Shown here piece by piece: positions 50,193-58,049 of a stretch of DNA of 64,000 nucleotides (position 1 is the first letter of the stretch; every line of letters begins with the position of its first letter). The notes below the pieces were generated by a model. It made no database searches and was not told the origin of the DNA. It was given only the letters and a program-made list of their open reading frames with translations. A program made the position numbers and the translations under genes. The stretch lies in assembly GCA_038531945.1 (NCBI GenBank), contig JBCBBH010000003.1, positions 496,001 through 560,000 on the forward strand, in the 5' to 3' direction. The stretch comes from CALBPI01 sp038531945. Lineage in GTDB: Bacteria; Pseudomonadota; Gammaproteobacteria; Steroidobacterales; Woeseiaceae.

Positions 50193-50958
50193 GTTCGTAC
50201 TCCGATTTACCGTGGCTGCGGTCGCGGCGCTGGCTCTACCCAGCGTTGGCTTTGCTGCCGGCGGTGACGTTCATTACGACGAGCCACACAACGACGTCAG
50301 CAATACGGCGTCCTTGCAGCGCGGCGCGCGAAATTTCATGAATTACTGCTCCGGCTGTCACAGCGCAAAGTATGTGCGCTACAACACGCTGGGAGACGGG
50401 TTAGGGCTGTCTGACGAGCAGTTGATTGAAAACCTGATGTTCAACGCGGATAAGACGCACGAAACCATCGACATATCGATGCGGCCGGATGACGCGAAGA
50501 ACTGGTTCAACAAGGTGCCGCCGGATCTTTCGTTGATCGCGCGTTCGCGCGGAACTGACTACCTCTACACGTTCCTACGCGGCTACTATCAGGATGAGTC
50601 GACGCCGACGGGTTGGAACAACACAGTGCTGGCAGGCACCAGCATGCCGTACCCGCTGTGGGCCTTGGAAGGCATCAAGGTTCAGGTTCACCACGAAGAA
50701 GGTGAAGACCATGCTGAGGATTCGCATGGTGCGGATTCCAACGAAGGTCGCGAAGGATTTGAGTTTGTCACTGCGGGATCGTTGTCTGCAGAGGACTACG
50801 ATCAGTTTGTTCGTGACATCGTCAACTACCTCGATTTTGTATCGGAGCCAGTGCAGCTTCAGCGCAAGACGATGGGCATATGGGTAATGGGTTTCCTCCT
50901 CGTGTTCTTCATTTTGTCCCTGATGCTCAAAAAAGAAATTTGGAAGCCGGTCAAATAA
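50185..50958 (+). CDS. petC: Cytochrome c1
   Basis: A 257-residue cytochrome c1. A signal peptide (1–24) is followed by the haem-binding CSGCH at 55–59, with the axial methionine expected in GTSMPYPLW, and a C-terminal membrane anchor (about 231–250). A histidine- and acid-rich insert (about 167–188, starting VHHEEGEDHAED) sits just after the methionine region and is longer than I would expect for the family. It overlaps the end of petB by eight bases. Confidence 0.95.
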   Translation: MPKFVLRFTVAAVAALALPSVGFAAGGDVHYDEPHNDVSNTASLQRGARNFMNYCSGCHSAKYVRYNTLGDGLGLSDEQLIENLMFNADKTHETIDISMRPDDAKNWFNKVPPDLSLIARSRGTDYLYTFLRGYYQDESTPTGWNNTVLAGTSMPYPLWALEGIKVQVHHEEGEDHAEDSHGADSNEGREGFEFVTAGSLSAEDYDQFVRDIVNYLDFVSEPVQLQRKTMGIWVMGFLLVFFILSLMLKKEIWKPVK

Positions 50959-50982
50959 GTCCGTTTCCGGGTTAGAGTAAGG

Positions 50983-51015
50983 CGCCAGCGGTCCTTTCGG
51001 GGAGGGCCGCTGGCG
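50983..51015 (+). repeat. Strong hairpin between petC and sspA
   Basis: CGCCAGCGG (50983–50991) pairs with CCGCTGGCG (51007–51015), extended by three further pairs including one G–U, for a 12-bp stem. No T run follows, so it is a poor intrinsic terminator. It could be a processing or attenuation point between the bc1 and ssp messages. A TATAAC box at 51040–51045 may mark an sspA promoter. Confidence 0.5.
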
Positions 51016-51069
51016 TTCGTATAAGCGGCGTAGCCGCAATATAACAAGTTCAAAGACGGAGAATCATCC

Positions 51070-51699
51070 ATGGCAGTCATGGCAAATCGTCGCTCAATCA
51101 TGAGTCTGTTTTCACGCCCAACCTGCATTCACAGCCATCGCACACGTCTGGTGCTCGCTGAGAAAAGCATCAATATCGATATTGTGAATGTCGAGGGCAA
51201 CGACTTGCCTGAAGATCTCATGGATTTGAATCCATATCACACGGTGCCGACGCTGGTCGATCGTGATCTCGTGCTCTACGACTCTCGCGTGATTATCGAG
51301 TATCTGGACGAGCGCTTTCCGCATCCACCGTTGATGCCGGTCGATCCTGTCACGCGTGCCCAGTTCCGACTCGCGTTGTTCCGCATTGAGAATGATTGGT
51401 ACCAGCTCGCCGAGCAGATCGAGGAAGCTGCTGAGCGCAAGCAGGCGACACGTGCGAGAAAAATTCTGAAGGAGGGAGTTCTGGCGAGCGCCGAAGTGTT
51501 CGCAGCCAAGGACTTTTTCCTGGGGGATGAGTTCTCGTTGGTAGATGCCAGCGTGGCACCTTTGCTGTGGCGCCTGTCAAGTTACAACATCGATCTGGGC
51601 AAGGGCGGCGAGGCGATTGAGGCTTACATGGATCGGATGTTCGAACGTCCTTCGTTCAGAGCCAGCCTCACCGAACTCGAGCAGGAAATGCGACTGTAG
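51070..51699 (+). CDS. sspA: Stringent starvation protein A
   Basis: A 209-residue GST-fold protein that binds RNA polymerase in E. coli and affects stationary-phase and acid-stress transcription. The thioredoxin-like half (SLFSRPTCIHSHRTRLVLAEK) and LNPYHTVPTLVDRDLVLYDSRVIIEYLDERFPHPPL segment match SspA rather than catalytic GSTs. GGAG precedes the ATG. sspB starts seven bases downstream, and petABC is upstream, the common arrangement in beta- and gammaproteobacteria. Confidence 0.95.
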   Translation: MAVMANRRSIMSLFSRPTCIHSHRTRLVLAEKSINIDIVNVEGNDLPEDLMDLNPYHTVPTLVDRDLVLYDSRVIIEYLDERFPHPPLMPVDPVTRAQFRLALFRIENDWYQLAEQIEEAAERKQATRARKILKEGVLASAEVFAAKDFFLGDEFSLVDASVAPLLWRLSSYNIDLGKGGEAIEAYMDRMFERPSFRASLTELEQEMRL

Positions 51700-51706
51700 G
51701 ACGATT

Positions 51707-52126
51707 GTGGGGGATTCTGACGCCAAATCCGTCACTTCCAAGCGTCCTTACCTGTTGCGGGCGATGCACGAGTGGATGAGCGATAACGCTCAAACCCCGC
51801 ACGTACTGGTCGATGCGTCGGTCCCGGATGTGGTGGTTCCGAGTGAGCATATCGACGACGGCAGAATCGTGTTGAACGTGAGCTATCGGGCAGTTCACAG
51901 CTTAAACATCGGAAACGATGTCCTCAGTTTTCGTGCGCAGTTTCAAGGTCGACCTTTTGACGTCAGTGTGCCGGTCCCTGCTGTGATCGGGATTTATGCG
52001 AAGGAGACTGGACAGGGTATGGTTTTTGCGGACTCCGATCCGACGGATGATGAGCCAGAGCCACCGCCTGACGGCCCCGACACGGATACCGACTCGACCC
52101 GCGCACACCTCAAAGTTGTTAAATAG
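51707..52126 (+). CDS. sspB: ClpXP adaptor SspB
   Basis: A 139-residue adaptor that delivers ssrA-tagged proteins to ClpXP. The substrate-binding domain begins KRPYLLRAMHEWMSDN and includes FQGRPFDVSVPVPAV. An acidic, proline-rich tail follows and ends in HLKVVK, the short motif that docks on the ClpX zinc domain. The start is a GTG at 51707 with AGGA five bases upstream. The stop abuts the stop of the convergent gmhA gene. Confidence 0.95.
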   Translation: MGDSDAKSVTSKRPYLLRAMHEWMSDNAQTPHVLVDASVPDVVVPSEHIDDGRIVLNVSYRAVHSLNIGNDVLSFRAQFQGRPFDVSVPVPAVIGIYAKETGQGMVFADSDPTDDEPEPPPDGPDTDTDSTRAHLKVVK

Positions 52127-52717
52127 TCAGGCACCACCAAACAGTCGCTGATCGATCCAGTCACACAAGCAATGGATAATCAGCAGGTGGACTTCCTGAA
52201 TGCGGGCCGTGTTCGCATCGGGTACTCGAATTTCTACATCGCTTTCCTTCAACAGCCCGGCCATTTTGCCGCCGTCTCGCCCGGTGAGTGCTACGACGTG
52301 CGCTTGGCGAGCATGCGCGGCATCAATCGCGCGACAGACATTTTCGGAATTGCCGGAGGTTGAAATCGCGAGCAGCACATCACCCGGCTGCGCTAGCGCA
52401 GAGACCTGTTTCGAGAAGATCTCTTCGTATGCATAATCATTGGCGATCGACGTTAGTGTCGAGCTGTCGGTTGTCAGAGCCATGGCTGGCAAACCAGGCC
52501 GCTCCATTTCAAAGCGATTCAGCAGCTCGGACGAAAAATGCTGCGAATCTCCGGCCGAACCGCCGTTGCCGCAACTCAAAATCTTGCCATCACTCTTGAG
52601 CGTCGCGATCATGGTTTCCGCGCCCGTTAGAATCGCCGCCGGTAAGTCATCGAGCGCCTTTCGCTTAGCTTCGATACTTGCCTTAAAGTGGTCCTGAATT
52701 CGTTGCATGCCGGTCAT
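52127..52717 (-). CDS. gmhA: Phosphoheptose isomerase (GmhA) at the diaA locus
   Basis: A 196-residue SIS-domain protein, 40–50% like both GmhA and DiaA by eye. It lies after lpoA–yraN, where E. coli has diaA (DnaA-binding). However, it keeps the GmhA catalytic residues: the glutamate in SSELLNRF, where E. coli DiaA has no acid, and the histidine in LLIIHCLCDWID, where DiaA has asparagine. I therefore favour sedoheptulose-7-phosphate isomerase, the first step to ADP-heptose and matching hldE at 8.4 kb. A DnaA-related role is also possible. AGGAG lies before the ATG. Confidence 0.85.
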   Translation of the reverse strand: MTGMQRIQDHFKASIEAKRKALDDLPAAILTGAETMIATLKSDGKILSCGNGGSAGDSQHFSSELLNRFEMERPGLPAMALTTDSSTLTSIANDYAYEEIFSKQVSALAQPGDVLLAISTSGNSENVCRAIDAAHARQAHVVALTGRDGGKMAGLLKESDVEIRVPDANTARIQEVHLLIIHCLCDWIDQRLFGGA

Positions 52718-52775
52718 ACGTGCTCCTATCTGCGACCGCGAGTATAGCCTCTCTCGTGGCCAGGCTGGGCAACTC

Positions 52776-53144
52776 TCACCATGGGCGAAAAGCGTCGCGA
52801 AGCCATTGGACGTTCGGTGCTTCCGGATCTCCGTCCACTGCGACTACGTCGAATCGAATGGGGTGTGCCTGCAATTCAGGGTCGCATGAGATCAATCGTT
52901 GCGTCGCGCGAACTATCCGTTGGCGTTTCGACGGTGAAATCGACTCAAGCGCACCGACCAGGCTATTGTGGTTGCGATGGCGGACCTCAACAACGACGAG
53001 TGTGTTGTCCTCCCACATGATGAGGTCCAGTTCGCCGAATCGGCTGGTGAAGTTTCGAGCAAGTGGCTCCAGTCCTTTGGCTTCCAGAAAGCGGGCGACA
53101 TCCTGCTCAACTCTGTATCCCAGCCGTTGCCGTTCCGATGGCAC
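52776..53144 (-). CDS. yraN: YraN family (UPF0102) nuclease-like protein
   Basis: A 122-residue protein of the YraN family, with a predicted restriction-endonuclease-like fold. The core GELDLIMWEDNTLVVVEVRHR carries the acidic and basic residues of the PD-(D/E)xK type. The biochemical role is not firmly known. It starts with GTG on the last base of the lpoA stop codon, so the two are coupled. gmhA follows 58 bases later. Confidence 0.93.
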   Translation of the reverse strand: MPSERQRLGYRVEQDVARFLEAKGLEPLARNFTSRFGELDLIMWEDNTLVVVEVRHRNHNSLVGALESISPSKRQRIVRATQRLISCDPELQAHPIRFDVVAVDGDPEAPNVQWLRDAFRPW

Positions 53145-55090
53145 TATTCCGGATCGATCGCCGCAATGGGTGATGGGAAGATGTCGTCGGGTCTATCGCG
53201 CCCAACACGTCGCTGCACTGACACCGGTCGGCCTCTTTCGAAGCGTGCCCAACCCGGCTGTCGTGTGACATTGCCGATATCGTCTACCTGCAGCAGTCCG
53301 GTTGCCCCTTCGATACCCGTCAATGGGACATTGTTGGCGTAAATGGACAAGCTGATCGCTAGTGCATCGTGCCCCAGTGCAAACAAGCGCGGTTGGCGAC
53401 GAACGTTAATCAGGCTGTCATCGATTTCAGCGAGTGGTGTCGGTCGCCCTTGCATTTGATCGAGCAGCCACGGGATTTCCGTAAATTCGACGCCGTTGAG
53501 ATCGTTGACGGGTTCTGTGTTGCCTGGATCATTAACAGACGAGGTCGCAATTACGGGGATATCACCTGAATAATGGAAGCGCAGTTGCGGTTTGAGTTCG
53601 CTTGCGTTGCCAGCGTTGGCGCCAAGGAAAATGACGTCGATGTCGGCACGTCGTCGAGGTTCGAACTGCAGCGGCGCGCCAATCAGGTCTCGCAGCCTGC
53701 GCCAGCGAGCGACGCTGTCGGTAAGCAACATGAGCCGTTCGATCTCATCACTGTGATCCGTCGATTCGGGCACAAAAATCTCGTAGTTCAGAACGGCGCC
53801 GCCGAGTGCGCTGAACTGCTCATTGAACGCCTGAAGCAGGCGCTCCCCACGTGAACCCGCTGGCAGCAGGGCGACCGCTCTTCTATGACCCTGTTCGAAG
53901 GCCTGTCTTGCCGCGGCGCGCGCCTCATCCTCGGGCGCGAGGCCGAACGCGTAAATGTCCGCCGAATAGGTTTCGGTCACTGTGGGGTAATTCAAAAGCA
54001 AGGTCGGCACACGTCGACCGGAATAGCTCGCGAGCGCGTCGACTGAGGACCGCAACACCGGGCCGATGACCAAATCTGCACCGTCCGCAATCGCTTGCTC
54101 ATACGCGACGACCGGCTCGACTTCCGTGACGTCGTAGACGCGCACGGTCGGTGCTGTCAGTGCGCCCGCAAACCGATCGGCGTAGTGCGCAAGAACGCCA
54201 TCGCGAATCGTGCCGCCGAAGCTGCTGGCGCGACCGCTGAGTGGCAGAAGCAATGCGATCTGTCGCGGCTCGGTGCCGAGCGCCAGCGTGTCGTTGCGTC
54301 CGCCGAGAATCGACCGCAGCGCCGGGTGCCCCGGATAACGGCGCTGCCAGCTGACAAGGCCACGCGAGGACTCGAAGGCTTCGGAGTCGGGCTGAAGATT
54401 CGCCGTGTTCGCCAACAAACCGAGAGCGAGCCAGCCTGCGACGTCCTGATCGCTGACCTCGGAGAGTCCCAGCTGCATCTTTTCAGGGTCGGCAGTCAGA
54501 AGCCCATCCCAGATGCGTTGATCGTTCCGAGCAATCTCGACTTCGCTTCCGAGCCACAGCTCGCGGCGCACGAGTAGTGTGACAGCAGCCGCTGGGTCGT
54601 CGTCCAGGAACGCGATTTGTCCGCGGATCGCATCGGCTCGGGCTCGCTGCTCAACGGTAAACCGCTGCGTATCTGCGCTTTCGAGCGCCTGCGATGCTGC
54701 CGCGCTATCGGCATTAAGCGCGGCCAGTGCGGCTTTGCTGAGCGCAAGGTCATTGGCGCTACTCGAATCGGCTGGTTCGGCGATTTGGTTCAGTGCTGCC
54801 TCAGCTCGAACCACATCGCCGTCCTCCAACCACGCCTCAATCGCGCGCAGTAGATAGGCGTCGCGCTGGGTACCCTGGCTGCCATTGGCCAGCGCCATCC
54901 AGCCGGCCGCAGCGGCGTCGAAATCGCCTGCCTCGAAAAGCCGTTGTGCGCGTGCCGCGCTGTAGTCGGTGCCGAGATCGCCGGGGAGACTCTGACAGCC
55001 GGCGAACAGCGATATTGTTGCTAGTGCGATGGCCCTTCCGATCGCGTTTGCGCGCCATCGTGAGGTTCTGTCAGGTATGGTGTGTGCCAT
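53144..55090 (-). CDS. lpoA: Outer-membrane lipoprotein activator of PBP1A (LpoA)
   Basis: A 648-residue lipoprotein. The signal ends in LFAGC, so the mature protein starts at a lipidated cysteine and sits in the outer membrane. The N-terminal half is a TPR-like helical domain (ARAQRLFEAGDFDAAAAGW onward). The C-terminal half has a periplasmic-binding-protein-like fold (IALLLPLSGRASSFGGTIRDG). In E. coli it stimulates PBP1A transpeptidation. The ATG at 55090 is chosen because it gives the lipoprotein signal. It is divergent from rsmI with 77 bases between. Confidence 0.93.
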   Translation of the reverse strand: MAHTIPDRTSRWRANAIGRAIALATISLFAGCQSLPGDLGTDYSAARAQRLFEAGDFDAAAAGWMALANGSQGTQRDAYLLRAIEAWLEDGDVVRAEAALNQIAEPADSSSANDLALSKAALAALNADSAAASQALESADTQRFTVEQRARADAIRGQIAFLDDDPAAAVTLLVRRELWLGSEVEIARNDQRIWDGLLTADPEKMQLGLSEVSDQDVAGWLALGLLANTANLQPDSEAFESSRGLVSWQRRYPGHPALRSILGGRNDTLALGTEPRQIALLLPLSGRASSFGGTIRDGVLAHYADRFAGALTAPTVRVYDVTEVEPVVAYEQAIADGADLVIGPVLRSSVDALASYSGRRVPTLLLNYPTVTETYSADIYAFGLAPEDEARAAARQAFEQGHRRAVALLPAGSRGERLLQAFNEQFSALGGAVLNYEIFVPESTDHSDEIERLMLLTDSVARWRRLRDLIGAPLQFEPRRRADIDVIFLGANAGNASELKPQLRFHYSGDIPVIATSSVNDPGNTEPVNDLNGVEFTEIPWLLDQMQGRPTPLAEIDDSLINVRRQPRLFALGHDALAISLSIYANNVPLTGIEGATGLLQVDDIGNVTRQPGWARFERGRPVSVQRRVGRDRPDDIFPSPIAAIDPE

Positions 55091-55167
55091 GAAAATACCT
55101 AGTTCAGTCGTCGGCGTTAATGGCCGAAGTATACCGCGACGCCGACTCGGCCAGGTGGTAGATCCCA

Positions 55168-56010
55168 ATGAGTGAGAGTGGGCGCCTTTCGATCGTCGCC
55201 ACGCCAATCGGCAACCTGGGGGATGCATCGAGTCGTATGCAAGACGTGTTGTCCAGTGTTGATGTGATTCTTGCTGAGGATAGTCGTCGGACGGGTCGCT
55301 TGCTGTCGCAATTCGGTGTGAATGCCAAACTAATGGCATTCCACGAACATAACGAGCGCGAATTGACCGACCGAATGCTGGTTCGGCTGCTCGAGGGCTC
55401 ACACCTCGCTCTGGTCTCCGACGCCGGGACCCCGACCATTAGCGACCCGGGTTTCCGACTGATTCGTGAAGCGCACGCTGCATCGATTCGGGTTGAGGCT
55501 GTCCCAGGTCCGAGCGCGGTCATCGCTGCCTTGAGCGTGTCGGGTTTGCCTACTGATCGGTTTTGTTTCGAGGGTTTTTTGCCGAACAAGTCGGCAGCCC
55601 GAATTGCGAGACTTCGAGCCCTTGAGGGTGAGACTCGAACCTTGATTTTCTTTGAGTCAGTGCATCGGATCGTGAGCTGCGTTGAGGACTGTATCGAGGT
55701 GTTCGGGGCGACGCGGATTGGATGTATAGCGCGCGAGTTGACCAAGAAGCACGAGCAGGTTCGGCGCGGCGACTTGGGTCAGCTAAAACAGCTTATCGAC
55801 ACGGGTGAGATTGTTGCCAAGGGCGAGTTTGTGGTGCTGATCGGTGGCGCTGCTGAGGCGGCAGCGAGATCAGAAATCGATCCGCTTGTCTTGGTGCGTT
55901 CGCTTGCCGCGCAAGGCGTCGCAACCAAGGTCGCGGCGAAGGCGGTCGCGGAAGCGACGGGTGCATCGCGCAACGAACTCTATCGAGTCGCGATCAACAG
56001 CGCCGACTAG
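55168..56010 (+). CDS. rsmI: 16S rRNA (cytidine(1402)-2'-O)-methyltransferase
   Basis: A 280-residue RsmI that 2'-O-methylates C1402 of 16S rRNA in the decoding centre, together with RsmH (57.1 kb), which N4-methylates the same base. LSIVATPIGNLGDASSRM, ILAEDSRRTGRLL, LVSDAGTPTISDPGF and AVPGPSAVIAAL are the SAM-binding, tetrapyrrole-methylase-like core. The divergent pairing with lpoA is conserved in gammaproteobacteria. rnpB follows 36 bases later with its own promoter. Confidence 0.96.
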   Translation: MSESGRLSIVATPIGNLGDASSRMQDVLSSVDVILAEDSRRTGRLLSQFGVNAKLMAFHEHNERELTDRMLVRLLEGSHLALVSDAGTPTISDPGFRLIREAHAASIRVEAVPGPSAVIAALSVSGLPTDRFCFEGFLPNKSAARIARLRALEGETRTLIFFESVHRIVSCVEDCIEVFGATRIGCIARELTKKHEQVRRGDLGQLKQLIDTGEIVAKGEFVVLIGGAAEAAARSEIDPLVLVRSLAAQGVATKVAAKAVAEATGASRNELYRVAINSAD

Positions 56011-56011
56011 C

Positions 56012-56040
56012 TTGCTCCATCGGCAGCGTTTGCCTATGGT
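56012..56040 (+). promoter_or_regulatory. rnpB promoter
   Basis: TTGCTC (56012–56017), a 17-base spacer and TATGGT (56035–56040). The predicted first base of RNase P RNA, 56047, lies six bases beyond the −10 box. The agreement of spacing and RNA start makes this promoter credible. Confidence 0.65.
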
Positions 56041-56046
56041 GCACGC

Positions 56047-56382
56047 GGGAGTCGGCCGGGTGATCGCTGCGCAGTGCGTGGAGGAAAGTCCGGGCTCCAT
56101 CGGACAGGACGCCAGGTAACGCCTGGGGGGCGCGAGCCCACGGAAAGTGCCACAGAAAAGATACCGCCACTGAAGTGGTAAGGGTGAAATGGTGCGGTAA
56201 GAGCGCACCGCGGCGCTGGTAACAGTGCTGGCAGGGTAAACCCCGTCCGGAGCAAGACCAAATAGGGAAGCAGCTACGTCGGTGCCGAACGTGCTTCCGG
56301 GTAGGTCGCTACAGTGGGTCGGCGACGACTCACGCAGATGAATGATCGCCCTCGACAGAACCCGGCTTACAGGCCGGCTCCC
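56047..56382 (+). ncRNA. rnpB: RNase P RNA, bacterial class A
   Basis: The catalytic RNA of RNase P, which matures tRNA 5' ends. The conserved core is clear: GAGGAAAGTCCGGGCTCC (56081–56098), GCCAGGTAACGCCTGG (56111–56126), a GGGTGAAATGGTGCGGTAAGA-like stretch after 56190, an AGCAAGACCAAATAGG segment near 56252, and GACAGAACCCGGCTTA (56354–56369). The ends pair over 11 positions: GGGAGTCGGCC at the 5' end with GGCCGGCTCCC at the 3' end. Length, about 336 bases, is slightly under the E. coli RNA. The termini are set by this pairing. Confidence 0.96.
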
Positions 56383-56448
56383 AACCACCTTGCGCAAGCC
56401 TCCCACTTTTCTACCCCCACAGTGACGAGTCGCCAAACCGCGACGCGC

Positions 56449-56468
56449 AGCTCACCCGCGGGTTAGCT
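56449..56468. repeat. Near-perfect 20-bp palindrome
   Basis: AGCT, one unpaired base, ACCCGCGGGT, one unpaired base, AGCT. Nine of ten base pairs of the dyad match. It lies between rnpB and the mraZ promoter; a small GAGCG-TAA-CGCTC hairpin follows at 56472–56484. It may be an operator or part of rnpB termination. Confidence 0.4.
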
Positions 56469-56580
56469 ATCGAGCGTAACGCTCTGATATTTCGTTCGTT
56501 CTGAATGCTCGACAACTCCATTTGGGTGTCGGAAACGTACCCTAAGTGCCTGTCTTTTATGGATTAATCACGTTTTGGTG

Positions 56581-56609
56581 TTGACGCAAAAAACACCCCT
56601 ACATATAGT
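56581..56609 (+). promoter_or_regulatory. dcw-cluster promoter (PmraZ)
   Basis: TTGACG (56581–56586), an exact 17-base spacer and TATAGT (56604–56609) form a strong σ70 promoter. Transcription should begin near 56616, just ahead of the MraZ boxes, leaving a leader of about 46 bases to mraZ. Confidence 0.8.
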
Positions 56610-56618
56610 GTCGAGAAG

Positions 56619-56643
56619 TGGGGGGAAGTGGGAAATTTTGGGT
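56619..56643 (+). promoter_or_regulatory. MraZ operator: three TGGGN boxes
   Basis: TGGGG (56619–56623), TGGGA (56629–56633) and TGGGT (56639–56643) are spaced by exactly five bases, a 10-bp period. This is the known MraZ recognition pattern, here lying just downstream of the predicted start site, so autorepression of the cluster by blocking RNA polymerase is expected. Confidence 0.85.
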
Positions 56644-56661
56644 TTTCTCAACGGTTAAAGC

Positions 56662-57114
56662 ATGTTTCGCGGTGCCACCAAAGTCACATTGGATGCCAAA
56701 GGCAGACTCGCAATTCCGACCCGATACCGGGAGCGGATTGCTGCGCGCTGTGCAAACCAATTGATCGCAACTGTTGATCGGGACTATTGCCTCCTTATTT
56801 ACCCCTTGCCTGATTGGGAGGATATCGAACGCAAGCTCGAACGTCTCCCCAGCTTGCAAAAGCAGGCGCGTCGGTTGCAGCGACTGATGATCGGTCACGC
56901 AAGCGAGATGGAGCTGGACGGCCACGGTCGTGTGCTGATGCCGAAAGAGCTGCGTGAGTTCGCCGGCATCGAGAAGCGCGCCATGCTCGTGGGGCAGGGC
57001 CGCAAATTTGAACTTTGGGATGAGGCGCGTTGGCTGGAACGGCGAGACGAGTGGCTTGCCGACGACGACGATGCGCTGGAGCTATCCGCCGAACTGGAAA
57101 CTCTGTCCCTCTGA
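56662..57114 (+). CDS. mraZ: Transcriptional regulator MraZ
   Basis: A 150-residue AbrB-like regulator with two copies of the MraZ fold. Each has the DxxxR signature: LDAKGRLAIPTRYRE near the start and LDGHGRVLMPKELREF near residue 82. MraZ forms an octameric ring that binds tandem TGGGN boxes and represses its own operon. The start is the ATG at 56662; no strong ribosome site precedes it. rsmH begins within its stop codon (TGATG). Confidence 0.96.
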   Translation: MFRGATKVTLDAKGRLAIPTRYRERIAARCANQLIATVDRDYCLLIYPLPDWEDIERKLERLPSLQKQARRLQRLMIGHASEMELDGHGRVLMPKELREFAGIEKRAMLVGQGRKFELWDEARWLERRDEWLADDDDALELSAELETLSL

Positions 57115-58049
57115 TGGCCGCGCACGAACCAGTAATGCTCGACCAGGTAATCGATAGTCTGGCCGTGCGTGCCGACGGTTGTTACGTCGACGCGACCTTC
57201 GGACGTGGTGGTCATAGCGGTGCGCTGCTGTCACGGCTCGGCGATCAGGGTCGTCTGATTGCCTTTGATCGCGATGCTGATGCGGTTGAGTCCGCTACTC
57301 GCAGGTACGAGCAAGACTCTCGATTCACAATCGTGCATCGCGCATTCAGTGCGATGGTCGAGGTGCTGTCGGAACTGGGTTTGCTCGGACAGGTCGATGG
57401 CCTGATGTTCGATCTCGGTGTGTCTTCGCCCCAGTTGGACGAGTCGGATCGCGGGTTCAGTTTTCTTCGCGACGGCCCGCTGGATATGCGCATGAATCGT
57501 GCGCACGGTGAGACGGCTGCGGAGTACCTTGCTCGGGTCAGCGAGTCGGAGCTGCGCACCGTGATTTCAAGATACGGCGAAGAGCGACTTGCAAACAAGA
57601 TTGCGCGTGCGATCGTCGCGGCCAGAGCAGAAGCGCCACTGGAGCGCACGGTGCAATTGGCATCGGTTATCGAGAGCGCGGTGCCGGCGCGCGTGCGCGA
57701 ACGAAGTCGAATTCACCCGGCGACGCGTACCTTTCAAGCGATTCGTATCGAGATCAACGAGGAGCTGCGCGAGTTGGATGCGGCGTTGGCGACGGTGCTC
57801 GAAGTGCTAAAGGTGGGTGGGCGAGTCGCGTTCCTGACATTTCATTCGCTCGAAGATCGGCCGGTCAAGCGCTTCTTGCGTAACGTCGCTGCGGAAGATC
57901 CGGTTTATCGCGGTCTGCCCGACATGCCCGAGTCCGCGAAACCCCGGTTGCGGATCGTCGGGAAACCACTCGTTGCGAACGACGAAGAGCTGGAGCGAAA
58001 CCCGCGCGCACGGTCTGCCCGCCTGAGGGTTGGGGAGCGGTTGCGATGA
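57114..58049 (+). CDS. rsmH: 16S rRNA (cytosine(1402)-N4)-methyltransferase
   Basis: A 311-residue RsmH (MraW). HEPVMLDQVIDSLAVRADGCYVDATFGRGGHSGALL begins the SAM-binding domain, and DLGVSSPQLDESDRGFSF and LTFHSLEDRPVKRFL are diagnostic. The ATG at 57114 overlaps the mraZ stop. It acts on the same nucleotide as RsmI at 55.2 kb. ftsL overlaps its stop by four bases. Confidence 0.96.
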   Translation: MAAHEPVMLDQVIDSLAVRADGCYVDATFGRGGHSGALLSRLGDQGRLIAFDRDADAVESATRRYEQDSRFTIVHRAFSAMVEVLSELGLLGQVDGLMFDLGVSSPQLDESDRGFSFLRDGPLDMRMNRAHGETAAEYLARVSESELRTVISRYGEERLANKIARAIVAARAEAPLERTVQLASVIESAVPARVRERSRIHPATRTFQAIRIEINEELRELDAALATVLEVLKVGGRVAFLTFHSLEDRPVKRFLRNVAAEDPVYRGLPDMPESAKPRLRIVGKPLVANDEELERNPRARSARLRVGERLR

